In this document: positions 1-7,554 of the stretch, piece by piece
How the letters are laid out: the number at the start of each line of letters is the position of its first letter
How positions within the stretch are numbered: position 1 is the first letter of the stretch
Virus record (IMG/VR): IMGVR_UViG_3300045971_000144
Span: 1-52,713 of that record
Reading direction: 5' to 3' (one strand)
Length of the DNA stretch: 52,713 nucleotides
Source: a virus
Made by a program: the position numbers and the translations under genes
The notes under the pieces: generated by a model
Databases searched by the model: none
Told to the model about the DNA's origin: nothing
Seen by the model: the letters and a program-made list of their open reading frames with translations, nothing else

Positions 1-228
1 ACAACCGGTAGCAAAGTTTCCAAGCTTAAAAACGGTAACGTCATGGTGCGTCGCGGTTACTTTTACCGCAATGGCATGGACGATGTCGCGTTCAACAACC
101 TAGTCGTTAACGCACTGCAAAAGGCAGGCGTTCCAGTTAACGTGGTTGACTTTGGTGACCACTGGGCTGCATTTAGCGGCGGCGCAAGCCTTGCCCGCTC
201 GTCTCACTTCTACGTTGAACTCGCTTAA
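1..228 (+). CDS. Phage protein of unknown function, 5' end outside window
   Basis: The reading frame is open from the first base of the window and stops with TAA at 226-228, so only the last 75 residues are visible. The visible part is compact and mixed, ending in a hydrophobic, glycine-containing stretch (GDHWAAFSGGASLARSSHFY). An internal Met at base 43 is probably not the start because the frame continues upstream. No family was recognised. It sits 18 bases before the next + strand gene and may be co-transcribed with it. Confidence 0.6.
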   Translation, partial: TTGSKVSKLKNGNVMVRRGYFYRNGMDDVAFNNLVVNALQKAGVPVNVVDFGDHWAAFSGGASLARSSHFYVELA

Positions 229-246
229 ATACAGAAAGCACACATC

Positions 247-939
247 ATGGTAGTCAAAACAGCACAACCAGTTTTCTCAACTTTGGACGTCGTCGTGGCA
301 GTAACCATGGCGTATAAAGCAAATGGTAACAAGATTGAAAAATACAATGTATCCGCTGTACAAGCTGACGATTATCGGCCTGGATCTGCTGCGATTACAA
401 GCAATAAGGATCTCGCTATTGGGTATCTGGATTTTGCTACGAACTTTTCGGAGCAAGACCGAGAAGACGCGAAGTCGCTGGTAAGCTACTTACAGCAAAA
501 AAACATGCTTGACATGTTGACTGGCAAGAAGGTTAGCTCGTTTACACGTGACTTGGTTGCTGCACTTGAAAAAGAAGAAACGCTGAAAAGCGGCATTGGC
601 TTGCTCGTGTATGCGCCAAGTTTGCATGCGACTGGTCAAGCTCGTGATGCAGTGGCTGAGAAAACCGCAGAGTGCTCGTTTGAAAGCAAAGCGTTAGGCC
701 ATGTTGGCGAAAAGATTACTGTAAACTTTACACTGCTTGAAGATCGTTACATTGTGCAACTTGATTGCTATGCCGCATACGGCACTGACGATAACCACAA
801 CCTGGTGTCGTTTTTAACCAAACATAAACACTTGGTGCGGTCAGGTAAATTTACTGCTAAGGTTAAAAGTGCTGCCAACGATAAGTGGCATGGTAACGCG
901 ATGGTTACTTCACTGAACTTTGTGAAGGCTGCGGCTTGA
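247..939 (+). CDS. Unknown phage protein, 230 aa
   Basis: A full-length frame of 230 codons starting at ATG 247. The sequence is soluble, with no signal peptide or membrane segment. The C-terminal half (CSFESKALGHVGEKITVN onward) has the alternating pattern of a beta-rich domain that binds or coats something, and ends in a lysine-rich stretch. The family is not recognised; single-stranded nucleic-acid binding is one possibility but nothing in the sequence proves it. Its last 35 bases overlap the convergent gene on the minus strand, which marks the end of this + strand unit. Confidence 0.6.
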   Translation: MVVKTAQPVFSTLDVVVAVTMAYKANGNKIEKYNVSAVQADDYRPGSAAITSNKDLAIGYLDFATNFSEQDREDAKSLVSYLQQKNMLDMLTGKKVSSFTRDLVAALEKEETLKSGIGLLVYAPSLHATGQARDAVAEKTAECSFESKALGHVGEKITVNFTLLEDRYIVQLDCYAAYGTDDNHNLVSFLTKHKHLVRSGKFTAKVKSAANDKWHGNAMVTSLNFVKAAA

Positions 940-1255
940 ACAATGTCTCGCCTGGGTGATTTTCACGCTCATGCTGCTCAATGAGTGTTAATCGTTGTTC
1001 AAGTTTAATACTTTCTTCTTCATTGTGCACTAAATGCTTATAAAACACAGTAGTTAATCCAAATACTATTGTAATTAAACAAACTAAAAGACTAATTATA
1101 ATGTCTTGAACCCTTGTTTGTCTTCTGTCAGGTGCAACTCTCCGCAATTTAATTGCACGAGAATCCATAGATGATGCTAATCTTGCGGCGGCGTTATCTA
1201 AATCTTTTGTGCCCAAATCGTGTTGAGCTTTATCAGTTGCGGGTGATTTACCCAT
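905..1255 (-). CDS. Small single-pass membrane protein with C-terminal coiled coil
   Basis: 116 residues on the minus strand, start ATG at 1255 with a strong ribosome binding site (GGAGGAG about 7 bases upstream). A polar, basic N-terminal half is followed by one clear membrane helix (IIISLLVCLITIVFGLTTVF, about residues 52-71) and then a charged heptad-like tail (EEESIKLEQRLTLIEQHE). A cytoplasmic N terminus and periplasmic coiled-coil tail would resemble an inner-membrane spanin, but the cytoplasmic part is unusually long. It overlaps the upstream membrane gene by 8 bases and converges on the + strand gene before it. Its function is not established. Confidence 0.6.
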   Translation of the reverse strand: MGKSPATDKAQHDLGTKDLDNAAARLASSMDSRAIKLRRVAPDRRQTRVQDIIISLLVCLITIVFGLTTVFYKHLVHNEEESIKLEQRLTLIEQHERENHPGETLFKPQPSQSSVK

Positions 1256-1691
1256 AATTAACTCCTCCCGTCAAGTGGTTCACTTGAGAACCAAGTCTCG
1301 CATTATCAACTGCTAACTTGTTCATTTCAGTTTTTGCAGTGTCTAAACTTAATGCTAACTTTTCCACAAGTGCTTTCAACTCTATAACTTGCACTGATAA
1401 AAATTCAACCTGGGCAGTTAGTTTGCCAACTTTAGCAATTGCCTCGTTTCGTTCTGCTTCGATTACACCTAACCGCTCCATAAGCTTGTCGCGGTCTTTT
1501 TTAATTTCATCCCGCTCAGTTTTAAACGAGTTAATAAGATCAATGTGTGATTTATCATCACCGAGAGTTTTAGAGTCAGCAGACATACGACGGCGTATCA
1601 TTGATACGCCATACGCTATCACTACAGTAATTGACGGGACGCCAACTGCCCAGGATAAAATATCGTTAGCTAACTGTGGTTCATTTGCCAT
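1248..1691 (-). CDS. Membrane-anchored coiled-coil protein (spanin-like architecture)
   Basis: 147 residues, ATG at 1691. A short N terminus is followed by one membrane helix (about residues 11-31, AVGVPSITVVIAYGVSMIRR), then a long, highly charged coiled coil from about residue 50 to 135 with regular leucine and valine spacing. This is the layout of inner-membrane spanins and of some holin-associated proteins, but no sequence motif fixes the assignment. It overlaps both minus-strand neighbours (11 bases upstream, 8 downstream), so the three genes form one translationally coupled membrane-protein unit. The phage's recognisable lysis genes (endolysin, holin) lie about 7 kb away on the other strand. 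Confidence 0.6.
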   Translation of the reverse strand: MANEPQLANDILSWAVGVPSITVVIAYGVSMIRRRMSADSKTLGDDKSHIDLINSFKTERDEIKKDRDKLMERLGVIEAERNEAIAKVGKLTAQVEFLSVQVIELKALVEKLALSLDTAKTEMNKLAVDNARLGSQVNHLTGGVNYG

Positions 1692-2118
1692 AATTATTCC
1701 GAAACAAAGACCACACCGAGAATATAGTCATTGTAATTTGTGCAGACCAAATTGGTGGCCAATTGTGGTCTAATAAAAAATACGCAACCATAATAATAGA
1801 CGTTGTGGTTGTCCATAACAACGCGGCAAGCAATGAGTCAAATACCACGAACCATTTGTTTTTCGTAGCAGTTACGAGCCCAACGAATCCAAAAACACCC
1901 TGTATTAAAAACAAAAGCAACCACATGTGCGAAGGCATTACAGATGCTAACAAATCTTGCGCTGGAGATATTAAATGAAAATTGTCATTAGGAATAAGTG
2001 CTATCCCTATTAGGGCTGCCCATATCAATGAGGCTATGCACAGCATCACGCGAAACATAAAGAATTCATCTACTTTACGCAGATTATTTTTTATATTTGA
2101 TTTTGTTAATATGCTCAC
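1681..2118 (-). CDS. Polytopic membrane protein, about four helices
   Basis: 145 residues starting at a GTG (2118) that is placed by an AAGGAG ribosome binding site six bases upstream. It has hydrophobic helices at about 20-42, 60-82, 88-112 and 118-138, with short charged loops and positive ends. Size and topology would suit a holin, antiholin or superinfection protein, but no family motif was recognised. It is the first gene of an overlapping run of three membrane-protein genes and lies downstream of the large inverted repeat at 2198-2286. Confidence 0.6.
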   Translation of the reverse strand: MSILTKSNIKNNLRKVDEFFMFRVMLCIASLIWAALIGIALIPNDNFHLISPAQDLLASVMPSHMWLLLFLIQGVFGFVGLVTATKNKWFVVFDSLLAALLWTTTTSIIMVAYFLLDHNWPPIWSAQITMTIFSVWSLFRNNYGK

Positions 2119-2197
2119 TTATTGCTCCTTGCCATGTATTTACCAAATAGTAAGGTGTAAGTAAAGTGTAATGTTATTGTGTGCTACCGCACATTGA

Positions 2198-2286
2198 AAT
2201 AATACCGTCGTGGCGCCTAAATGCTTATACTAGCAGCCTGCGTATATGTGTGGGCTTGTTTGAAGGGCTGCCACGACGTTATTATT
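2198..2286. repeat. 17-bp inverted repeat with structured 55-base centre
   Basis: The left arm AATAATACCGTCGTGGC (2198-2214) and right arm GCCACGACGTTATTATT (2270-2286) pair over 17 bases with one mismatch. The 55 bases between them can form small hairpins, for instance TGCT/AGCA around TATACT and GCC/GGC further right, giving a branched RNA in either direction. The element starts four bases beyond the phoH stop codon on the minus strand, between two leftward genes. There is no U-tract after the stem, so it is not a standard intrinsic terminator; it could protect the phoH mRNA 3' end or be a structured leader. Confidence 0.55.
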
Positions 2287-2290
2287 AAAC

Positions 2291-3088
2291 TTATTCGTCT
2301 CCGTAAATCTTCAGGATCTCTCCAACCGCTGCATGTCGTTGTATGTCCCTCCTAGTAAACTCAACGCCAAATATGTATTCATGCCCGCGGAAATTCTGCG
2401 ACCTAATTTGGAAGTCCATTAACCCGTTTGAGTTAGCTTGCCTGTCAGTTTGCTGTATGTCTCCAGTTACAACCAACCTGCAATTCTCCCCAATCCGTGT
2501 CAGCAACATCTTCATCTGCGATGGTGTTGCGTTTTGCATTTCATCTGCAATGATCCATGCATTCTTAAATGATCTTCCTCTCATAAAAGCTAATGGTGAT
2601 ATTTCGATAGTCTCCTCCTCTAACATCATCGTAATCTCTCTTGGTGAGTAATACTCTTTCATCACATCAAAAATTGGTCGTGTCCACGGTTCCATTTTCT
2701 CATTGAGTGTACCTGGAAGGAAGCCATGCTTCTCATCGTCTACACCAACTGCTGGACGGGTGATAATGATTTTCTGGATCACCCCCTCTTTTAATGCCTT
2801 GATCGCTGCGAGAACAGCTAACATGGTCTTACCCGTACCTGCAGGGCCTGTCGCAAACACTATCAATTTTGCTGGATTCTCTAGTAAATCTATATACTCC
2901 TCTTGGGCTATGCTCTTTGGTATCAATGCAACAGTCTTACGCTTACTTACAAATGAATTAAAATTTACGATGTTCTCGTTTGTAAACGGCTTCTTCATTC
3001 CTTTGTGTGGTGTTGTATGACGTGGTCTCTCCATTTCAATCTCTACTTGTCTAGCACTCGATTGCTGCACATACTTACGTTTAGCCAA
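2291..3088 (-). CDS. phoH: PhoH-like ATPase
   Basis: 265 residues of the PhoH family, P-loop NTPases found in bacteria and very often in marine and freshwater phages; the cellular role is unsettled (RNA metabolism or phosphate-stress response have been proposed). Walker A is GPAGTGKT at 81-88, the Walker B region is IIADEMQNATPSQMK near 180, and the family blocks RPAVG, LPGTLNEKM and TRIGENCRLVVTGD are all present. The start is TTG at 3088, chosen because AAAGGAG lies eight bases upstream and no better start exists. The first 45 residues are a basic, disordered extension. It is transcribed leftward and followed at once by the inverted repeat at 2198-2286. Confidence 0.93.
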   Translation of the reverse strand: MAKRKYVQQSSARQVEIEMERPRHTTPHKGMKKPFTNENIVNFNSFVSKRKTVALIPKSIAQEEYIDLLENPAKLIVFATGPAGTGKTMLAVLAAIKALKEGVIQKIIITRPAVGVDDEKHGFLPGTLNEKMEPWTRPIFDVMKEYYSPREITMMLEEETIEISPLAFMRGRSFKNAWIIADEMQNATPSQMKMLLTRIGENCRLVVTGDIQQTDRQANSNGLMDFQIRSQNFRGHEYIFGVEFTRRDIQRHAAVGEILKIYGDE

Positions 3089-3212
3089 AATGTTGTCTCC
3101 TTTAAAGTTGCAAACCCTATGCTTGCAAAAATATTTAAGTCACACAGAAAAAAGCAAAACTAACACTTTAAAAATTTTGTTATTGGTGTAAATAGATTCT
3201 AAGAGTAACTTT

Positions 3213-3746
3213 TTATCGAGACCACTCTGCGTATATACGCCTGCCACTGTCCCAGCGACACTCTTTCAAGTTAAACCCAAACTTAATCGCTAGCCTAATC
3301 TGTTCTTCTATCGACCAAGGGTAAAACGGTATCTCTCCACACTTGTCATTGTTGTGGTCCGCCCTGCCAGGATTACAGCGCCAATAAATCCTTGCTGTTG
3401 GATTTAACCACGAAACAACTTTAGTGATTTGCGCTTCGATATCGTCAACTGATCCAAAATTTATGCTACCCAAGCAAAACGCGACATCAAATTTTGTATC
3501 AGGCATAAAATCCTCTATTGATATTCTAATGTCAGCAGCATCGTTAGCTGGGTCAATTCCAATCAAGTTTGGGATTTTTCCCTTAAACGGGTTGTATCCG
3601 CAGCCAACGTCAATGACATTTTCGCTAGGCTTTACTTTGTGTGTCAATGCCCAGCCAGAGAACTCGTACTGATCTATGTTTGACTTCCATGTGTGTTCGA
3701 AATAAGTGTTTAATAAGGTTTGGTTTTTCATCAAGATATTTAGCAT
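3213..3746 (-). CDS. SAM-dependent methyltransferase-like protein
   Basis: About 177 residues with a class I Rossmann methyltransferase core: motif I VIDVGCGYNPFKGKIPN, an acidic strand end LIGIDPAND for the adenosyl ribose, and a post-II block FDVAFCLGSINFGS. The substrate is unknown; glycan or small-molecule methylation is as likely as nucleic acid. The start is uncertain: TTG 3749, ATG 3746 and ATG 3731 are in frame and none has a clear Shine-Dalgarno. The divergent + strand gene begins only about 15 bases away, so the two starts share one very short control region containing AATAAATAC. Confidence 0.65.
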   Translation of the reverse strand: MLNILMKNQTLLNTYFEHTWKSNIDQYEFSGWALTHKVKPSENVIDVGCGYNPFKGKIPNLIGIDPANDAADIRISIEDFMPDTKFDVAFCLGSINFGSVDDIEAQITKVVSWLNPTARIYWRCNPGRADHNNDKCGEIPFYPWSIEEQIRLAIKFGFNLKECRWDSGRRIYAEWSR

Positions 3747-3763
3747 CAATAAATACTACTATA

Positions 3764-4342
3764 ATGAATACTCTACCCACCCACATATTTTTTACAGGTG
3801 TTCCTGGATCACGTTGGTCAGGCATTGCACAGACACTAGAATTGTTAGCAGGAATAAACACCAGTGACCACAATGATTCCAGACGATACTCGCATGCTGG
3901 GTTTGGTGGACACTCTGGTGTTTACTACGGAGAGGGAATGGAGTTTCCTGCTACATTGACTGCGTTAGATACATCAGCATGGCAAACTCGCGGTGGCTGT
4001 AAGATTGTAAAAAGCCACGATTGGGCGTATAATCTAAATAGCATTAAGCAAATGTATTCTAATGTGTGGATCATGCTTGTTTACCGTCCAGACAAGGCAA
4101 GCTTTGACTGGTGGAAGGAAGCGGGTGGTTTTGACATTAAGTACCCAAGTTATGTTTGGTACGAGAATGATGAGAAAATGATGGCAGAGATTAAAAAGCA
4201 AAACGAATGTATTTTAGAATTTGCTGAAAAACATAAGGCCAATTGGTCGCAATTTGATAGTTTATGGATACGAGAAAACTTTGATCAATTTGTATCAGTT
4301 GATAAAGTTTGGCCAGACATTATGGTTGCATTGATAAAATGA
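3764..4342 (+). CDS. Sulfotransferase/P-loop-like phage protein
   Basis: 192 residues. The N terminus HIFFTGVPGSRWSGIAQTLE looks like a P-loop of the sulfotransferase kind (strand, glycine-rich turn with GxPGSRWS, helix), and LVYRPDKASFDWWKEAGGF resembles the later phosphosulfate-binding region (R/D followed by an aromatic-rich helix). Acceptor and donor cannot be named. Start ATG 3764 is preferred because the frame upstream of it is antisense to the methyltransferase gene. A late-type box (AATAAATAC, 3748-3756) sits so close that the mRNA would be almost leaderless. It couples to the next gene through an ATGA overlap. Confidence 0.6.
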   Translation: MNTLPTHIFFTGVPGSRWSGIAQTLELLAGINTSDHNDSRRYSHAGFGGHSGVYYGEGMEFPATLTALDTSAWQTRGGCKIVKSHDWAYNLNSIKQMYSNVWIMLVYRPDKASFDWWKEAGGFDIKYPSYVWYENDEKMMAEIKKQNECILEFAEKHKANWSQFDSLWIRENFDQFVSVDKVWPDIMVALIK

Positions 4343-4872
4343 TTTTAATACTGTATACTGGAGGTGCTGCTGGGAATTTGGTAGCAGCAATAATAGATAG
4401 CAGTCAATTTGTATTTAACAAATGGCATTTTGAATTCATTGACAATTCACCGCTTGCTAAATGGAAGTTTGGCTGCCCCACTTGGCAAACGACTGCTGAT
4501 AAATGTCAAGATCTTGACATAATGGATTTGGATTTTAACAGCGTAAGTAAAAATTATAAATCATTGGCAAGTCATCAACATAATTTTCATATAACGCGGA
4601 AACATGAATTTATTCTAATAGATTCATCCTCTTTACAATCCGCCCAATGGTGTGTGGATAGATTCCGCAAAAATACAAATTTACCATCATCACATGCGGT
4701 ATTTGAACTTGAAAGAAAAATAAAAATCAGTAAAAATCTTGCATTACACACTAACAAAATAATTAAACTTGAAGACATCATAAATGGGAAACTGATTGAA
4801 ATAATGAAGCAATGGACTGATCTTCCATTAAATGATGAGCTTTACAAAATGTGGTTGGATGCTAATGTTTAA
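4339..4872 (+). CDS. Unknown phage protein with glycine-rich N-terminal loop
   Basis: 177 residues starting at ATG 4339, which overlaps the preceding stop as ATGA. The N terminus MILILYTGGAAGNLVAAIID is a hydrophobic strand followed by a glycine-rich turn and helix, similar in layout to P-loop or sulfotransferase-like phage proteins and to the gene at 25867-26769. The rest is polar and includes the helix-rich end IIKLEDIINGKLIEIMKQW. It sits between the sulfotransferase-like gene and tctA (3-base gap), so it may be co-expressed with the transporter. Function unknown. Confidence 0.55.
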   Translation: MILILYTGGAAGNLVAAIIDSSQFVFNKWHFEFIDNSPLAKWKFGCPTWQTTADKCQDLDIMDLDFNSVSKNYKSLASHQHNFHITRKHEFILIDSSSLQSAQWCVDRFRKNTNLPSSHAVFELERKIKISKNLALHTNKIIKLEDIINGKLIEIMKQWTDLPLNDELYKMWLDANV

Positions 4873-4875
4873 ATC

Positions 4876-6333
4876 ATGAACTTATTCATCACATACCTTC
4901 CATTTTTACTTGCAGGCACATTGTACGGGTTCGTCTTTGGACTTATTCCTGTTGCAGGAGCAATGACTGGGCTGCTGACAGTTTACAGCTTTATTGGAGT
5001 GTTTGGGCACGACCCATACGCAATGGTTGTTTTTACAACGGCGTTGGTGGTAGCATGTAGTATAGGTGATTTATTCTCAAGCATCGTCATGAACATACCT
5101 GGTGCTGCTGGTAGCGCAGCGACGATGGTAGACGGTTTCCCAATGAGCAAAAAGGGGCAGGCGGCACGAGCGTTAAGCGCAGGTATTTTTAGCAGTGTTG
5201 GGCAGGGGTTAGTGTGGGGCACGTTAGTATTTTTGTTCTTGCCGTATTACGCTCCCGTGGTGTTGAGCTTTGGTATACCTGAAATGCTAATGTTCTTAGT
5301 TTTCTCTATGGCAAGTGTCACCTTTATCAATAGCCACCATTGGGGCAGAGGGTTGATTGCGTTAGGTGCTGGTGTATTTTTAGGGTTAGTGGGTCTTGAC
5401 CCAACAACTGGTGCGGCGAGGTTTACGGGTGGGTGGTACTACTTAGCGGACGGCATACAGTTGATACCAGTGATTGCTGGCTTCTTGGCTGTGCCTGAAA
5501 TCGTGGAAGCATTGTACTTTAAGATTAAACATGTTCCACCACCTAAAAACAATCTCGAGCAAATACGGCAAGGCATGAAGGATTCGTGGCGATATAAATG
5601 GGACTCGTTCCGCGGTGGGCTCATTGGTGGTGCAATTGGCTTACTGCCTGGCATTGGCGGGGCAATATGCGATTGGATGGCGTACGGGCAAACTGTTGCG
5701 CTGGCTAAGAATGACAAGATTCCGTTTGGTGAAGGCAATGTGCGTGGCGTGGTTGGTCCAGAGGGATCTGCGTTAGCACAAAAAGCGACCTCGTATGTGC
5801 CTACAGTGTTGTTTGGTGTTCCTGGGGCGCCGTTTGAGGTTATCGTGATGTCGCTGTTCATGATGATGGGACTGGAGATGGGCACAGTAGAAACGCTAAC
5901 AGACGCGAAGTTTTTTAGCTCGCTAAGTTACGGGTACATGGGCAGCTTATTGCTAACATTTGGTATTGCACTGGTGTTTATCAAGTACGCAAGCGGCATA
6001 ACTAAAATTCCTATGAAGTTTTACTTCATCCCTATTCTAGGTGTGATTGTGTGGAGTAGCGTACAATACACTGGTGGGTGGGAAGATTACGCGATGGTGT
6101 TTTTGTGTAGTGTTGCTGGCTTGCTGTGCAAACATTACAAATTTAGTAGGATCAGTTTGCTCATTGGGTTTATACTGGCAGGCAGATTAGAGAAAAACTT
6201 GATACAATACACCTCGCTGTATGACTGGGCTGATGTTTTCACTCGCCCCATTAGCTTAGTTATCATTGCGATGACATTAGTGGCAATCGTGTACGGCATC
6301 TTCTTTAACAAAGCAAAGATTAACTACGTATAA
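4876..6333 (+). CDS. tctA: TctA-type large membrane subunit of tripartite tricarboxylate transporter
   Basis: 485 residues, close to the usual size of about 500 for TctA, the 12-helix permease of the tripartite tricarboxylate transporter (TTT) family, which imports citrate and other carboxylates with a periplasmic binding protein and ion gradient. The family's two homologous halves are visible: FGLIPVAGAMTGLL at about 21-34 and IGLLPGIGGAICDW at about 254-267. Other family blocks are SIVMNIPGAAGSAATMVDGFPM, SFGIPEMLMFLVFSMASV and GVPGAPFEVIVMSLFMMMGLEMG. The reading frame is intact over its whole length with many membrane helices, so it looks functional. It is followed by tctC; no small TctB subunit gene lies here. 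It is a host-type metabolic gene in a phage context. Confidence 0.93.
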   Translation: MNLFITYLPFLLAGTLYGFVFGLIPVAGAMTGLLTVYSFIGVFGHDPYAMVVFTTALVVACSIGDLFSSIVMNIPGAAGSAATMVDGFPMSKKGQAARALSAGIFSSVGQGLVWGTLVFLFLPYYAPVVLSFGIPEMLMFLVFSMASVTFINSHHWGRGLIALGAGVFLGLVGLDPTTGAARFTGGWYYLADGIQLIPVIAGFLAVPEIVEALYFKIKHVPPPKNNLEQIRQGMKDSWRYKWDSFRGGLIGGAIGLLPGIGGAICDWMAYGQTVALAKNDKIPFGEGNVRGVVGPEGSALAQKATSYVPTVLFGVPGAPFEVIVMSLFMMMGLEMGTVETLTDAKFFSSLSYGYMGSLLLTFGIALVFIKYASGITKIPMKFYFIPILGVIVWSSVQYTGGWEDYAMVFLCSVAGLLCKHYKFSRISLLIGFILAGRLEKNLIQYTSLYDWADVFTRPISLVIIAMTLVAIVYGIFFNKAKINYV

Positions 6334-6336
6334 ATA
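6329..6336 (+). promoter_or_regulatory. T4-late-type promoter box upstream of tctC
   Basis: TATAAATA, an exact match to the T4 late promoter -10 element, overlaps the tctA stop codon and lies 92 bases before the tctC start. It would let the binding protein be made separately from, and more abundantly than, the permease at late times. The assignment is by sequence match only. Confidence 0.55.
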
Positions 6337-6356
6337 AAAGTGCTTACTTAGAAAGA

Positions 6357-6388
6357 GTACAATGTTCACCAAGGTGAAAACATCGTAC
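6357..6388 (+). promoter_or_regulatory. Stem-loop in the tctC leader
   Basis: GTACAATGTTCACC pairs with GGTGAAAACATCGTAC (6357-6370 against 6373-6388), about 12 pairs with a two-base bulge and a small CAAG-type loop. It lies between the late-type box and the tctC ribosome binding site (TAGGAG at 6415-6420), so it would sit in the 5' untranslated region of tctC mRNA; it could stabilise the transcript or partly stop read-through from tctA. Confidence 0.5.
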
Positions 6389-6427
6389 AGTCATACAACG
6401 TAAGTGACATTTTATAGGAGAAATCAC

Positions 6428-7492
6428 ATGTCAAAATTGAAGAGCATTCTCATGGCCGTTGCTTTGGGAATTTGTAGCATTGCACAAGCTGAATACCAAT
6501 TCATTGTGCCGCAAGAGCCTGGTAACGGGACGGATATTTGGGCTCGTATTGTAGCCCGTGAGATGAGTAAGAAGTTAGGCGAGGAAATTACAGTAGTTAA
6601 TATTCCTGGTGCTAACGACATTCCTGGGTTCAACAAGTTCCACAACTCATTGCGTAAAGACAACAAGGTAGTGATGGTTGCGCACGGTGGCAACGCAGAA
6701 AGTTATCTGTATCAGCAAGTAGACTACGATTATAAATTGTACGATCCCGTTGGACTACAAAACATTACAGTGATGATTGGCCGCAGATCTGATATGGATG
6801 TGTACAAGGATGTTATTAAATTTCCATCAGCGTCAGGTACTAATCCAGACATTATCGCAATGACATTGTTGGTGTGTGGCCCAGGCAAGACGATGAAAGA
6901 GTACGCAGCTTGTTACAAAGAGCACTTTAGGTATGTGAACGGGATGACGGGCAACGAGCGTAGACTTGCTTATTTCCGTGGCGAGTTAAACTCAATTCGT
7001 GAAACACCGTCAGCGTATATAAAGAACGTTACTAAGTTTGAGAAAAACGTGGACTGGTTTAATCCTGGTGTATTAGACTTAGCGTCAGGCAAAGTAGTAA
7101 CTGATGTAAACTTTCCTAAGGTAACGTTTGCTGATGTGTACAAAGCTAAATGGGGTGTGGCGCCGTCTGGTGACTTGTACGATGCGTGGTTGTTAGTTAA
7201 AAACTATCGTGACGTGCTACAGAAAGCACTGTATGTAAACAAGGGCAACCCAAATCGCGCAAAACTCATCCAAGCCCTACAAGCTACGCTAGCTGATCCA
7301 ATCAGCCTAGCAGCAATTGAGAAAGAAACGGGTAAATATCAGTGGATTATTGGCGATGATGTTAATAAAGCCCAAGCTACGTTAGAAAAGCTTACTACCA
7401 AGAAAGCACTTAAAGATTTAGTTTGGTTCACTGGTACAGTGCTCGGCAAAGAAGCTATTTACAAAGACAACATAGCAGCAAAAGCACATTAA
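6428..7492 (+). CDS. tctC: TctC-type periplasmic solute-binding protein of the TTT transporter
   Basis: 354 residues beginning at ATG 6428, eight bases after TAGGAG. A type I signal peptide is clear: basic SKLKS, hydrophobic ILMAVALGICSI, cleavage after AQA at residue 21. The mature start EYQFIVPQEPGNGTDIWARIVAREM matches the family's ligand-loop block (usually PGGGTD), and GEEITVVNIPGANDIPG matches the second (usually NxPGAGG), so the fold is recognisable but both loops differ from the usual form. It is about 30 residues longer than typical TctC. It would capture a carboxylate in the periplasm and deliver it to TctA. The ligand cannot be predicted. Pairing with tctA in the same order as in some bacterial operons supports a functional transporter, but tctB is missing. 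Confidence 0.85.
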   Translation: MSKLKSILMAVALGICSIAQAEYQFIVPQEPGNGTDIWARIVAREMSKKLGEEITVVNIPGANDIPGFNKFHNSLRKDNKVVMVAHGGNAESYLYQQVDYDYKLYDPVGLQNITVMIGRRSDMDVYKDVIKFPSASGTNPDIIAMTLLVCGPGKTMKEYAACYKEHFRYVNGMTGNERRLAYFRGELNSIRETPSAYIKNVTKFEKNVDWFNPGVLDLASGKVVTDVNFPKVTFADVYKAKWGVAPSGDLYDAWLLVKNYRDVLQKALYVNKGNPNRAKLIQALQATLADPISLAAIEKETGKYQWIIGDDVNKAQATLEKLTTKKALKDLVWFTGTVLGKEAIYKDNIAAKAH

Positions 7493-7523
7493 TCGTGATT
7501 GTATGCTAGTTGATCGCAAAACA

Positions 7524-7531
7524 GATAAATA
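7524..7531 (+). promoter_or_regulatory. T4-late-type promoter box
   Basis: GATAAATA lies 24 bases before the ATG at 7555 and within a 62-base gap that contains nothing else recognisable. It fits the T4 late -10 consensus (TATAAATA) at seven of eight bases and would start a unit of possible structural and lysis genes. Confidence 0.45.
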
Positions 7532-7554
7532 ACTTAAACACTATTTAGGTTTAC

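Noticed and set aside
1318-1773. 151-codon open frame on the + strand opposite the coiled-coil gene
   Set aside because: Shadow of the minus-strand gene, which has RBS, overlapping operon partners and sensible membrane/coiled-coil design.
3641-3763. Upstream extension of the sulfotransferase-like frame to an ATG at 3641
   Set aside because: The added 41 residues are antisense to the methyltransferase-like gene and do not look like protein; ATG 3764 gives a clean fold start.
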